Source: Rutidosis leptorrhynchoides
Taxonomy: Eukaryota; Streptophyta; Magnoliopsida; Asterales; Asteraceae
Direction of reading: 5' to 3'
Assembly: GCF_046630445.1 (NCBI RefSeq)
Contig: NC_092335.1
Coordinates: 310,234,501 to 310,298,500, forward strand
Length of the DNA: 64,000 nt
The position numbers were made by a program, and so were the translations under genes. Below the pieces are notes generated by a model. That model worked only from the letters and a program-made list of their open reading frames with translations, was not told the origin of the DNA and searched no databases. Position 1 is the stretch's first letter. Each line of letters starts with the position of its first letter. This document shows, piece after piece, positions 24,272-36,931 of this stretch.

Positions 24272-24392
24272 GTAAAGCAGTAGTTGTATTAGAATCTAGT
24301 GCTATCTGATCATAAAGAACAGCCCTAGTCTTATATACTGACTACCCAATTCTAGTGTTGGAATCCGTTGCTCATCTATTTCTTGGTAACAG
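24272..24392 (+). other. Predicted 121-bp intron in third ORF
   Basis: GT at 24272, AG at 24391-24392 after a T-rich tract. Exon 1 ends with one base of a codon, and exon 2 supplies the other two in the frame of the 1377-codon ORF. The unspliced sequence puts the two frames out of register and adds a TGA at 24307. AT content rises inside the segment. Confidence 0.6.
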
Positions 24393-27300
24393 GCAAACCT
24401 AAGCGTGCTAAAGCTGGCTCCAAGCGAACCACAGGGGAGATTGCACCAGTCTCAGCTGCTGCTCCTGCAAAGGATGTAGCTATGGAACCTGGTGCGTTTC
24501 TAGACCAAACAGCAGAATAATCTAACTTAATTGAAAATTTTTTAACTGCTGACTTGAAAAATGTTGAGGGAGTTAAAGGTATAAACCTGGCTCCCAAGCT
24601 GACTGGTTTTAAAACAGGTGTCAAGAAGAGTAGCAACCCATACTCTTCTAACCAGGCACTTCCACATTTTTCTGAAATGAACTTAATGCAATACTCTCTG
24701 CTGACAGTACAACCAGCAGAGAACATAACTGACCCCCAAAGCAGGCTTGAGCTGGGTCTTCATCATGTTGAACCAGCTCAGGTGACTGCACAACCAGTAT
24801 GTTACTCGGATACTGATAAGAGTCACACTCCTACATCATTACCAGCCAGATCTCTTACACTATCTGGGTCAACATGTGTTGCCAATGAGTCAGCAGAGTC
24901 ACCGCTGTACTTACAGACACCTTCTTCTGTCTCATTCGAAGGGCTGACCAAATCACAAGTCTGTCCCCAGAGACCAAAAACAGATGCAATTATTGAGTCA
25001 AATTTATTTGGTTCTACAGTTGCTAACATAACTTGTTCTATTGTTTCAGTTCTTAGCAGGGTAGATGAACAGGCAGAGGGGGAGCAAAATAAAGATGTTG
25101 TTATTCCTACTGGTGATATTGCTGCCTCTGCTACTGGTGTTGGTGCCACTGATTCTGTTACTGGTGGTGCTGATGCTGGTACTGTTGATTCTGCTGCTGC
25201 TGGTGTTACTGAGGAGTTGGCCACTACTACTGGTCCAACTGTTGTTACTGAGGAGATGGATACTGATACTACTGTTCCTCCTCAAACTCTCAGTACCACT
25301 ACTTCCACTACTGAGCATGATGTGGAAGATGTTATCATGGAAGAACCTCCTGTTCTTGAGAAGGTTATTGACAATATTGTCAAGGATGTTCTTCTTGATG
25401 AACCTGTCACCCAGCCAAGAGTGGACTCTGCATTAATGTCTGATGAACCTGCTGATTCTTCTGATTCTTCTACTATGGAACGTCAAGTTCTTACAGAATC
25501 TGCAGTTCGTCATCCTATTGGTCCAATTTTGGTTGTTACTGAACCAACTGCTGAGATGGAGTTTGAAACCATTCAGCCGAATGCAGCTAATGTTATTGTC
25601 ATTCCTGGTTCTGATTCTGGTATTGTTACAGCTGATGCTAGTGCTAGTGCTACGTTTCCATCTGATTCTGCTATGGATGCTGGTACTAGTGCTACTTTTC
25701 CTTCTGATACTGGTGCACAGGTTGCTGATGTTAAGGATGCTGGTACCTCTGCTGACACAACTACTGATTCGACTAAGGCTCCTGTTACTGAGGAAAAAAA
25801 TCCATATGTTGTGCAGGTACCAGATCCAGATGAAGTTGTTCCTAACTTCATTTTCAAGGGAGCTTCAATCTCTCCCAAGATTGCTATGCTGGTCGATCAG
25901 CTGACCATTGATCCCGAATCTGCAATAGTCTCAGCCAGCAGATTACCTCGTGAAGAGATGGTTGAGCTATTATCTCAGCTTGATAGACCAGCTAGAGAAG
26001 AAATTTATGAGAGGATAGCCCTGCTGGAGCAAATCAATGAACAACCTTACTATCATGTTTTTGGTATGGCTCCAGCTGCTTCGCCATTTCCTGGTACATG
26101 GAGGCCTCTCAAGTTTGTCATCGATCCTACTACTGGTAAGTGTGTTATGCAAAATGTCCCTGATTCGCCAGTACCTTCTTCTTCCTCATCTTCTTCCTCA
26201 TCATCTTCTTCTGATGGGGATGCTGATGAAGGTACTGGTAAGGGCGAACCAGTCATTCATGATAACGTGACTGGTTCCAAAGACAAACCAGTGGATCTTA
26301 TTGATGACAATGCTGATAATAATGCTGACAAGGATATCAGTGGTTCTAAGCCTTCGGGCGAAGGTAAAAACGATGGTGATCATGGTGATGAGTCAGCTCC
26401 TGACCTTCCACCTCCACCACCCCACGGTGATACTCCTCTGTTAGCTGGTGCTGACCAACCTTCAACCTCTGCATACTTAAAGTTCAATGCAGATGAGGTT
26501 GCTGATATTTCCACCTTTACTGTCTATAAGACACTGCAAGGGATCACACCAAATTTGGAGGAAACTATTCGCAGAGCTATTGTTGATAGTGTCTCTGCTG
26601 CTGTCAAATCTGCTGGAGAGGCTGTTACAACTCCTATTGATCTTAAACTCCAGCAGGTGTGTGCTTTTGCTGATGTGGCAGTCGAAGCAATCACAAAGCA
26701 CCACGAAGATGAAGAGGAGCTTGAAAGGCGAATTATCTCTCACAATGAGTACTGTGAAAATATCACCCGACTCCAAGCTGATTTGGATGCTGCTAACCGC
26801 AGAAATACTTTCTTAAATGAGGAGAACAGGGTGTTACATGAGAGATTGGAATCGCAGGAAGCTCAAATGGCTAACATGATTCCTGCTGCTGCCTATGTTC
26901 AGATGGTTGAAAACATGCAACGAATGGCTGCTTTGCAAGGTGATGTTCGAGCCATCGTTGAACAAATGGCTATGGGTGTAGCCAGGAATGAAGTTAGATC
27001 CTCCAATCTTCTGCTAAGACAATTTGGTGTGGATCCTGGTGCCCATCTTACTCCAGAGGTTGCTGAGTGGAACAATTTTGCCTTCTCTGCTTCTCAGTCA
27101 GACAGTGATCTTGATGCTACAGTCTCCCCTACTATTCACCCTACTGCCCGTGCTGATGACAAAAAGGGGGAGAAAAAGTCCAAAAAGAAATCTAAAAAGA
27201 GAAAACAGTATGAGGGGGAGCATGAACATGAAAAGGCTCCTAAACACCCCAGGAGAGATGGAGATGGTGATGGTGATGGTCAAGATACTGGCCCTAAGCC

Positions 27301-28687
27301 CAGCAACGCTCATACTGAAGCTGGTGGTGCACAGGCAACTGGTGGTACTCAACCCAGTGTGTCTGCCACACCAGTGGATGATATTGGTTCTGGCAGTAAG
27401 CCCAGTGATGTTTCTGATATGGCTGTAGCTGAAGCTTTTGTGCTGTCTCAATCTATTGAACGTAAAATGAAGAGGAAGTTAGAGAGACATCAAAAGCGAC
27501 AGCAGGAACTAGATGATGCCTTCAATGCCAAGTTTGAGGCCTTTGCTGAACTTAAACGTCGTAAGATTATGCACAGAAGATGGCTGAGTCCAAAAGCAAT
27601 GGCAATCGATGATGACCTGACTGCCTTTGATAAACACAGAAAAGACGCAAGAAAAAGAAATGCCAAGTTCATGGTCAAATACGACAAACAGAGGGCAAAG
27701 CTGTATGCACAGAGAGCAGAAAGAATCAGGAACATGACTCCTGCTGAGATGAAGGATTACCTTGATTCTATTGAGTCAACTGGTGGAGTTAGAGCTGATA
27801 TTTTCATGAAATGGGTTGATGCTATGTTAGAAGCCAGCTCTACTCCTCAACCAGCATCTGCTGCTCAGCCAACTACACAACAAACACAGCCAACAGAAAC
27901 AATCATCCTTGATGATGATGATGTTATTAGTCAGGGGGAGCATCTTACTATTGTTCCTTACCTGCCTCCTATTCAACCAGTATCGACACAAGAACCATCA
28001 GCTGAACCCAGGCCTATTGACAAACACAGGGTGAAATCTGCTCCTAGGGACAATCAGCCCCTGAGGAAAGGACCCCTATTCGAGGCAGCTGAAGAAGGTA
28101 CTGAAGTGGTTGAGCCAGCTGATACTAATCAGTCAGCTGGCATTGAAGACACAGCATGGAGTGCTGTAATAGAAGACCCAGCCAGAAGTGTGCTGCTGGG
28201 TAGTACAAGTGTTGAAGACCCAACAAAGTCAGTTGAGCTGGGTGATAAACAAGTAGATGATGAAACGGTTGATCCTGCTGACTTCACAGTCTGGGGAAGA
28301 GACGGCCAAACATTTGTACTATCTCCTCTTCCTCCCCAGATTCTAGCTTACTTTGACAGAACACAGGATAACCGGGTCAATCAGCATCCGGTTAGTTCAT
28401 CTGGCAGCTATGAATCATCTATGTATCCTCCATCTTCCCCAAGGGTTCATGACAAACATATCACTTGGGAAGATGACTCAGTAACCCATGGTGAGCCGAA
28501 CATCAGAAAAATGAACCCAGATGAAAGAGAAGCCTACAGACTTCAGATCACTGTTCCAGAGTTGATTGAACAAAGACAAATTGAGCTTAATGAAAGAATT
28601 CGTCAAGTCAGGCTGCTGCATCATCCTCTTGATCAGCCACACTATATTGCTGCACTAACCTCTGGCATTGACATTAGGGTGTACTGA
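24393..28687 (+). CDS. Third ORF of Copia element, exon 2 (giant low-complexity and coiled-coil protein)
   Basis: About 1430 codons, open except for TAA at 24518-24520, which may have been CAA. In order it shows a Thr/Ala/Val/Asp-rich acidic region (to about 25800), a more ordered block (about 25830-26150), poly-serine (26179-26214), an Asp/Asn-rich region, and a coiled-coil-like block (about 26560-26980). A lysine-rich nuclear-localisation-like KKKSKKRKQ (about 27180-27207) and a basic helical block (about 27440-27780) follow, then an acidic tail. Five AGGGGGAG tracts lie in it and in exon 1, all read as X-Gly-Glu. TGA at 28685 ends this frame; the next frame continues as coiled coil, so a small indel near 28680 is likely. 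Function unknown. Confidence 0.65.
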
Positions 28688-29555
28688 TGAAAGAATTCAT
28701 TTTGAAGATGCTCTCCAGCTGGGTATGGATATAAGGGAGTATTGTGCTGCCCTTAGTACTGAAGAGGGTAGAAAGATGGTTGAAGCAGTAAGATCCCTGA
28801 ACATTTCTTATGATGATTATCTGTTGGGTTTAGCTGCTGAAAGGGAAGCCAGAGAAGCTGCTGATGCTGAACTTGCTGAACGATCAAGGCTTCAGGATAT
28901 TGAAGATAGATTGGCTGCTGACAGAAAGCAACAGGCTGAGTCCCTCAAACTAGCCAGAGCCATTGTCAAAGAACAGGATACGGTTTTTGATAAGATAGAA
29001 GCTGCTGAGAAAGTACCTACCACTGCTCCTGTAGTACCTGATCACAATATTGAGTTTCCTGATACTTATTATAAGAGCAGGTATGGTAATGTGATGAATA
29101 GAAGATCTAATCCCTGCAGAATTATCAAGGTAAACAGAGGGACAAAAAGGGCTTTCAATGTTGTCAGGGATAACAATGTTCAAGAAAGGATTAGTTTTGA
29201 TGACTTAAGAACTCTTGGATTCAGTGAATGGATAGAAATCTTGGAGTATTTCATTGGTAAAGGTGAGAGTGCTATCAAGAGTGCTCTTAAGACTGAACTC
29301 CAACAGCTGTTCAAGAAGGCAACTAAGTTTGGGAATGCACCAGTAGTTGATGTTGATGAATTTCTTGCTCAAAAGCCTAAAGGGAAGCAACCTACTGGTG
29401 AAGGACCAACTGGGAGAAGCCGAATTGTTCTATCTCCTTTCATCCCTGTTTATGACCTTGCTGAATTACCTCTCCTGTTCCCTGAAGCCTGGAAGATTAA
29501 ACAAGAGGAGCTATCTGATGAAGAAAGAGAAAGAGAAAGGGATAAAGATAGATAG
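28668..29555 (+). CDS. Third ORF of Copia element, C-terminal part (frame-shifted)
   Basis: Takes over from exon 2 near 28680 in another frame. It begins with a charged alpha-helical stretch (AAEREAREAADAELAERSRL and on), strongly coiled-coil-like. A more globular region (about 29040-29310) and a Lys/Glu-rich end follow, with TAG at 29553. I read it as the C-terminus of the same large protein and not as a separate gene, because there is no leader or convincing start. It ends 257 bp before the polypurine tract. Confidence 0.6.
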   Translation: MTLGCTDERIHFEDALQLGMDIREYCAALSTEEGRKMVEAVRSLNISYDDYLLGLAAEREAREAADAELAERSRLQDIEDRLAADRKQQAESLKLARAIVKEQDTVFDKIEAAEKVPTTAPVVPDHNIEFPDTYYKSRYGNVMNRRSNPCRIIKVNRGTKRAFNVVRDNNVQERISFDDLRTLGFSEWIEILEYFIGKGESAIKSALKTELQQLFKKATKFGNAPVVDVDEFLAQKPKGKQPTGEGPTGRSRIVLSPFIPVYDLAELPLLFPEAWKIKQEELSDEERERERDKDR

Positions 29556-29822
29556 TCTCCTATGTGCTTAACTTGTATCTTTTGTAATTTACTTTTCATT
29601 ACGAATTATCTTGTAATTATTGTATATATCTGATGTAATGAAAGTAAAGTGAGTTTATCTTCAAAATCATATCAAATTATAAGATATAGATAACTCAGCA
29701 AAAGATCCCAAAATAAACTTAAAGGGACGAATTTACTGTCTACTCTCACTAGGTCCCTAAGTGCTGGCTTTAGTGTTTTCTCTTCAAGTCATAGGTTTTG
29801 TCATCATCAAATAGGGGGAGAT
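29556..29822 (+). other. Copia 3' untranslated region with polypurine tract
   Basis: No ORF. It ends with AGGGGGAG (29813-29820) directly before the 3' LTR start TGTTGAG, separated only by AT. This is the functional plus-strand primer site by position. Five identical 8-mers lie upstream inside the third ORF. Confidence 0.85.
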
Positions 29823-30788
29823 TGTTGAGTCCCCAAAATAATTAAGGATTTAATTATGACAAAACAATATTTATTTGCACTAAAGTGTTATGTGCAGCCA
29901 GCACAAGTTTGTTTATGTATAGTCAGCTAATATAGCTGTGTCGAGTGTTTAGTATGCTGCCTAGTCTATCAGCACAAGGTAGAAATGTATTCTTTGAATC
30001 AGCACAGGATGTGCACCCAGCAAATCAAGAATATCAAGTGACTCAGCATATGAAGGACCAGTAAGTCTGGATATCAGCATACAACACAAGACAGCCATGC
30101 TCCATTACAAGCATGATAAGTTTCCCTGAGTGGTCTACATCAAATGTACTATTCAACAGAAGTCAAAGACAAAGTTGAACAGAGAAGGACACGCGTCGGC
30201 GGCTGACAAGTGACCTTACAAGACCGCATGGGAATGCAGAAGTTTAACTTATGTGCAGACATAAGTTATCTGTTGTCAACACCTAGGGAACACAACATTC
30301 TATTTGTTTAATCAAATAATGGTGCCAAACCGAATTGGGGTGTTCCTGCAAATAGCTACTAAAGAGGAAAGAAAGGGAGCACGCCTCCTTACACAATTGT
30401 CCCCTCAAGTACAGACATCCTATGTACCAGTGGATAATAGATCAATTACACGGTTAATAGAACTACTATATATATTGTTGTATCCACTATTGTAAAAACT
30501 AGTGGTGTGGGTTTATCTGTTAGAGTCCAAACCGTGTAATAGCTTTAGTTTATCTCTTAGCTATAATCTAGGTAATCTGTATCAACCAACTATCATTTCC
30601 GCCAAGGATAGTTGTGATTCTTTCTGATTTAATCAATAAAGAATAACCGTTGAAAATTACCTGTGACTCTATCTTATTTACTACAGAATACTAAACGTGT
30701 TTAACTGACTAGTTAATTAAGAAAAGAATTGTATTCACCCCCCCCCTCCCCCCTCTACAATACTCCTGTTGTTATTAAGGGACCAACA
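29823..30788 (+). repeat. Copia element 3' LTR
   Basis: 966 bp, TGTTGAG...CCAACA, eight substitutions from the 5' LTR plus a different poly-C tract (30737-30752). TATA-like box at 30467-30474. Followed by the target duplication TTATT. Confidence 0.95.
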
Positions 30789-31066
30789 TTATTATTATTA
30801 TGAATACTAAAAACTGTCTTTTTATTTAAAATTATTAATATCATTATTTTTGTTACTTTTATCATTAGTCTTATTATTATTGGTTTTATTTTGATAATAT
30901 CATTATCATTTCTATTATTATTGTTATTAAATATTATCATTAGTATAATTACAAATATTATTATTAAAACTATTAGTAATACCATTGTTACTACAATTAT
31001 TATAATTATTATAATTATTATTAGTATTTCTACTATTATTAATAATATTAATAGTATTATTATTAG

Positions 31067-31189
<123 letters not shown>

Positions 31190-31872
31190 TAAAATTAAGA
31201 GACAAATAATTTACGCGAAATCAGTTAACCTTCAACATATGATATGTTTTATTTTTCTCTGCATTCGATTTCCTTGTCGACCACCCACACAAAATAACAA
31301 ATAAGTTTACTGCTCTAATTATTGATTAACATCATCTTTATTGGTCATATAATGCTTGTATCTGCTACTAATTCAGAAGAAAAAAAATAGAAATTTTTAT
31401 AAACAAAACCACTATCCTCTGTTCGCCATAACTCGAATTCAAAAACTCAAAATCTGATTCTTTATTTAAAATGTAAAAATGCAGTGTTGTTAGGAATTAT
31501 TTAGTTAAACTACCTACCAATTTTCAAGCTCCAATTCCTTCTATCAAACGCGAATTTTGGAGTCAAAGTTATTTTACAAAAAGTTAAACTTTTTGTTCAT
31601 CACGAAATTCGAATACAATTCGATGTTTCAGGTTCATGTGAATGTTTAAATTTCTTTTCTTCTTAATAATGTGAATGTTTAAATTTCTTTTCTTCTTTCT
31701 GTTAATTCAACACAATTACAACTGAACGTTTCTGTTTTGATTCTATATCATAATTGAAACCTTGAATTAGTTAGATTTGTTAGTAATTATTTTTGGTCGA
31801 TTAAAGGTAGGAAGAAGAACGAACAGAAAAAAATAGGTTAAAAATAAATAGGTTGGGTGTTACTATCAGTAA

Positions 31873-31983
31873 AATGAGGATGAAGTAGTGGTTTTGGGGG
31901 TTTCTGTGTGAGCGGGAGGTCCTGGGTTCGAGCCTGGGCAAGGGTAGTATTTTTTTTGGAACTCTCTCTTTGTGAGTTAGTTT
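31873..31983 (+). mobile_element. Probable tRNA-derived SINE inside LTR A
   Basis: A box-like GATGAAGTAGTGG (31879-31891) and a good polymerase III B box GGTTCGAGC (31925-31933), about 45 bp apart, followed by a short body. A T stretch and a (TTA)n tail follow. This block is absent from the aligned part of the other LTRs. Boundaries are approximate, and no target duplication can be read because of the microsatellite. Confidence 0.45.
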
Positions 31984-32122
<139 letters not shown>

Positions 32123-33043
32123 TTATCATTATTATCATTAATTAGCATTATTATTATTGCTATTAATATTGTTATTAATATTATCATAAATCGTAACCTT
32201 AATAATAACATAATGATATTTGTATAAAAATGAAACTTACTTTGTTATGATTATGATCATAAATATACTAAGATGAGCATATGGATATAAAAGGTTATAA
32301 AAATATTAACACGATGCATTGAAGTATATGTATATAAAAGATCAGGAATACCGATAATATTATGAAAATGATTAAAATTATCATTTTATTATGTTATTAT
32401 TATTTTCATCAAATATTAGTATTAATTTCATTTATAAGCATTAGTATTATTATTAACATAGTTATAATTATTATTACCATTATTATCATTATTAATAGTA
32501 TTATAAGTATTATTATTATTAATATCACTATTATTATTAGTAAAAGTATCATTACTATAGATATTATGGTTATTATTATTATTAATATTATTATTATTAT
32601 TATTATTATTACTAGTATTATAATTATTATTAGTATTATATTATAATTATCATTATAAGTATCATAATCATTATTATGATTATTATCGTTATAAGTATTA
32701 TTATTTATATTATCATGAGTATTATTATGCAGTTACTAAGATCATTATCATAACTATCATTAACAGTAAATTAATATTTTTACATTTATTATCATTAATA
32801 TCATTAATATTATCATTAATAGAATTATTAACATTATTATCTTATTAATAATATTAAATATTAAAATTATTATCATTTTTACCACTATTAATATTATTTT
32901 GGTATTATTATAAATACTATTATTGATATACAAATGATATATTTATATACATATAACATAACAAAAATTAATATTTTTTATATACAAAATGAATATATGA
33001 AACATATATATACTATTAATATAAAAAGGAATATAACTAATAA

Positions 33044-33126
<83 letters not shown>

Positions 33127-33506
33127 CAATTTCCATTATGTATATTAATAAATATACAAATGATATAGGTTCGTGAATCCAAGGCCAACCCTGGATTGTT
33201 CAATATCGTCATATGTATTTTTGCAACAAAATACAGTATTGTGAGTTTTATTTGCTCCCTTTTTAAATGCTTTTGCAATATATATTTTTGGGACTGAGAA
33301 TACATGCGGTGCTTTATAAATGTTTGACGAAATAGCCACAAGTACTTAAAACTACATTCTATGGTTGGATTATCGAAATCAAATATCTCCCTTTTTAGTC
33401 TGGCAATCTAAGAATTAAGGAACAGACACCTAATTGACGCGAATCCTAAAGATAGATCTATTGGGCCCAACGAGCCCCATTCAAAGTACCGGATTCTTTA
33501 GTACTT

Positions 33507-33654
33507 CGAATTTATCATGTCCGAAGTTGTCCCGGAATGATGGCGAATTTATCATGTCCGAAGTTGTCCCGGAATGATGGCGAATTTATCATGTCCGAAG
33601 TTGTCCCAGAATGATGGCGAATTTATCATGTCCGAAGTTGTCCCGGAATGATGG
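33507..33654 (+). repeat. Four-copy 37-bp tandem repeat in LTR A
   Basis: Each 37-bp unit begins CGAATTTATCATGTCCGAAG and ends GGAATGATGG, nearly identical. The equivalent place in the 10.4-kb element's LTR (about 42530) has one divergent unit. Confidence 0.92.
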
Positions 33655-34329
33655 GGTTATTCTATATGCATCTTGTTAAGGTCGATTACCAGGTGTTCAA
33701 TCCATATGAATGATCTTTGTCTCTATTTATGGGACGTATATTTTTGAGAAATGGAAATGAAAATCTTGTGGTCTATTAAAATTATGGAAATGATTGATTA
33801 TGATAAACTAATGAACTCACCAACCTTTTGGTTGACACTTTTAAGCATGTTTATTCTCAGGTTTGAAAGAAATCTTCCGCTGTGCATTTGCTCATTTTAA
33901 AGATATTACTTGGAGTCATTCATGACATATTTCAAAAGACGTTGCATTCAAGTCATTGAGTTCATCAAGAATATTATTAAGTCAATTATAGTTGGATATA
34001 TTATGAAATGGTATGCATGCCGTCAACTTTCTATGTGATGAAAGTTTGTTTTTTAAAAACGAATGCAATGTTTGTAAAATATATCATATAGAGATCAAAT
34101 ACCTCGCGATGTAATCAACTATTGTGAATCGTTTATAATCGATATGAATGGGGCATTTCAAAAACAATCGTTCTTAGATCCAGGCTCCTCAACCATTCTC
34201 TTGCCCCCTTCTCATTGTTTGCAATGCCTTTTATAAAAACCTCGGCTCCCACCTAAAATTTAGTTTAAAAAAAAACCATTTATGAGCGCTAAAAGGGTAG
34301 AAAAACTGTAAGCTATTAAATTGAAAAAT

Positions 34330-36700
34330 ACCTTTAAATGTTGAACTCCCGAAGTATGAACAACCAAAACATCATTTTGCACACCCAAACCATTCTGCTT
34401 TTCCGCCAACTGGGCTTTTAACCTAACATTTTCATTAGCAAGTTCTGCTTTTTCGGACTTCAGCTGAGCATTTTCTTTGCGAATAGTTGATCGACCAGGT
34501 GCACCCCACAAATCTTTGGCGCGAACACCCAGTCCATACGTTTCGGTAGAACCATATTTATGTTGACCCATTATCTTGGCATAAACATCATCTGGTCCAG
34601 GTGCATCAGTTGCACCATCACCCATTTTCTTAGTAAGTTTTTTCATTTATTCCTGCATAAAAACCATAATATTTAAACAGGTATATAAAATATGTCATGT
34701 AGCATATTTAAACATGTGGTCACTATCAATTCAAGACTCTATTAATATTCACCTCAAATAAATTGGCTAGAAGATTATCAACATCCTTACATCTGTCACT
34801 TTTTTATCTTACCCTTAGAAGTGTCAACTACAACTAATTAACTTAAAGATAAAATAACCCACTGAAGCGCAGGAACATATCACAAAAGTGAAAGTCACTA
34901 AAAGTCTACTTCAAAAGAAATAAAAATATCACAAGTGGTTTATAGTTATCTACTTTTAATTATTTCATATACAACATAATTGTCTTTGTAAAATTACTTA
35001 CAATTTCACGAGCAGCTTCACATTCACCACTTCCATTTGAAAAACACTTCTTAAACATATCTACCCTAGTTGGTTCTCTTCCTAAACTCGCCTGCAATGA
35101 GTAAAACTGAGGTAACTATTAACGATGTATATTCAAAAGCTATACTATATAAATAATTTCCCAGGATATTACCTTCAGTTCTTCAAGAATTATTGCAAAA
35201 CTTTTTTTCTCCGTCACTTGCAGCAACTTCCTGTTAGCCCTATTGGCTTTATTTTTTACGCTCATCTCCTGAAAAAGAAAACCTATTAAATATCCTAATA
35301 TGAAACTAAAACAAAATAAAAAAATATACACCATGTGTAAGAATATTTCATACCATCACATTTTCTATACTCCAATATTCAAGAAGTCTTCTCCAATGTT
35401 TTTTGGTGAGTTCTAGAGGTGGTGACTTAAATTAAACCTCCATTGATTTAGACGGGTCATTGTAATAGTCCTTCAATCTCGTCCTCCAATTTTTCATTTT
35501 GTGCCCAAATGATAGGAGTATCCAAGAATCAGTAGAAGTTGGAATATCAAACTTTGACTACAAATTACAAAAAGAAAAATTATATCACATGAGAATAAAA
35601 AAAGGCTTATAATCACACAGATTTTAAATATATGTACCATTAACTCCTTCAGCAGCTTCTGTTTTTTATTTAACTTTATTCCATGGTGTATAAACTGGAC
35701 AATAATGGTAACTCCGCGATAAGTGACCAATAAAATGGGCGAGTTGACTAATGTTAGGACCAATTGGCTGTCCATGTTCATTAACAACAATAGGAAGTCG
35801 AACAGATGACTTCTGTTTCCAAATTTTTTGCATAACTGTCGGCCCTCTAACTTTGTCGAATTTTTTAGCTAAAAAATATGTGCACTTGATTTACAACTGA
35901 TATACTAAGCAAGCAACAATACAAATCAAATAAACAAACCAAATTAAAAAAACAAAAAATAACCTGATTCATCTTGTTCTTGTCAGGTTTGATGCTCATC
36001 TCTGAAACTTGTATCATTCTCATTTAATTCTTTACTCGCATAATTGGCATGCATATAACAGTAGAAGAAAATGAAAGTTAGAATACATTATTTAATATAA
36101 TAAAAAGAATCAAGCATCAAGCAATATAGAACAAATAAACCTTCTTCAATTTGTCGTCGTTGATGCTCTTTAAGATCTTCATAATAGCCATTGTCATATA
36201 TGTTATCCTGGTATTCATCGTTTGCTTCATCTTCGAGCTCCGTATCCATTTCCTTATCTCTAAGTCTTCCTAGTATAACTTCATCATGTCTAGCTCGCTT
36301 GGGTTTGGACTCAAAATTGTCGTCTGTATTTTCATCTTCAAGATCCTCCGCAATTTCAAAAAGTTACACAACAAAAGTATTCAACTGAATGTGGAATTAA
36401 TGATGACTGTTTTAATATGAACTCACCAAATCTGCCCCTTGTTCCATCTTGAACTTTACTTTTTTTTTTTACCTTCGGCCTCGTATCATTTGCTTGGCCC
36501 TTTTGCATCTGGGATTTTGAGGTTAATACTTTAGAGACATTAGGACTAACAATAACTCGTTTAAATGTTAAAGTTGCATGTCTCATGGTATTGGGAGAAA
36601 CAAACTGTTTGGTTTTCTTCGTCTTGGTTGTTTTAATCGTAGTAGCATCAACCTGTTTAGAGGGTCTAAGGTAAGTCTTTTTGTTTCCTTCCATTGCCAT
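34330..36700 (-). pseudogene. Transposase_24-like (Ptta/En/Spm) plant transposon gene, decayed
   Basis: A series of minus-strand coding blocks separated by intron-like sequence. ATG at 36700 starts a basic N-terminal exon ending at a GTGAGT donor (36426). A block at about 36345-36143 rich in Asp/Glu follows, then a block at about 35870-35650 with GPTVMQKIWK and NEHGQPIGPN. A block at about 35560-35370 has W-LLSFG-K-NWR-RLKD, and short exons lie at 35277-35170 and 35094-35000. A last block at 34650-34330 has a DDVYAKIMGQ motif and a leucine-rich coiled coil. These resemble the Transposase_24 family. In-frame stops in the third and fourth blocks, and a first splice join that breaks frame, mark it as a pseudogene. 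Confidence 0.6.
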
Positions 36701-36931
36701 AATCTAAAAAGAATGTAAAGAACAATACTTCGCAATTATATGAATAACATCTATTCAGAAACGTTAAGAAAATCAAATACGAATAACCCAATATTGTGAA
36801 AAAGAGATATACCTGTGTACTTTGGTGAAAAAAGAGATACCTGAGTTCTTTGGTGAAAAAAGAGTTACAAAATTGTTCAGAAACCTTTTAGCTAGATCCA
36901 AATTGATTTGGCACCTTTGAATTTGGGAGGT

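Larger units (their letters stand above)
15567..30788 (+). mobile_element. Giant Sirevirus-like Ty1/Copia retrotransposon (15.2 kb)
   Basis: LTRs 15567-16530 and 29823-30788 flank a tRNA-Met primer site, gag, protease, integrase, RT and RNase H in Copia order, a long extra ORF region, and a polypurine tract. The target duplication TTATT is perfect (15562-15566 and 30789-30793). The LTRs differ at eight substitutions plus poly-C length, about 0.8%. With the commonly assumed 1.3e-8 per site per year that is about 0.3 million years. Sirevirus assignment rests on size, on repeated AGGGGGAG tracts upstream of the 3' LTR, and on a long ORF after pol. All three are known for that lineage. It is inserted in LTR A. 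Confidence 0.9.

Noticed and set aside
25046..25904. Leucine/serine-rich ORFs in other frames of the Copia third ORF.
   Set aside because: Low-complexity GCT/GAT/ACT codon runs leave all frames open; there is no independent support.
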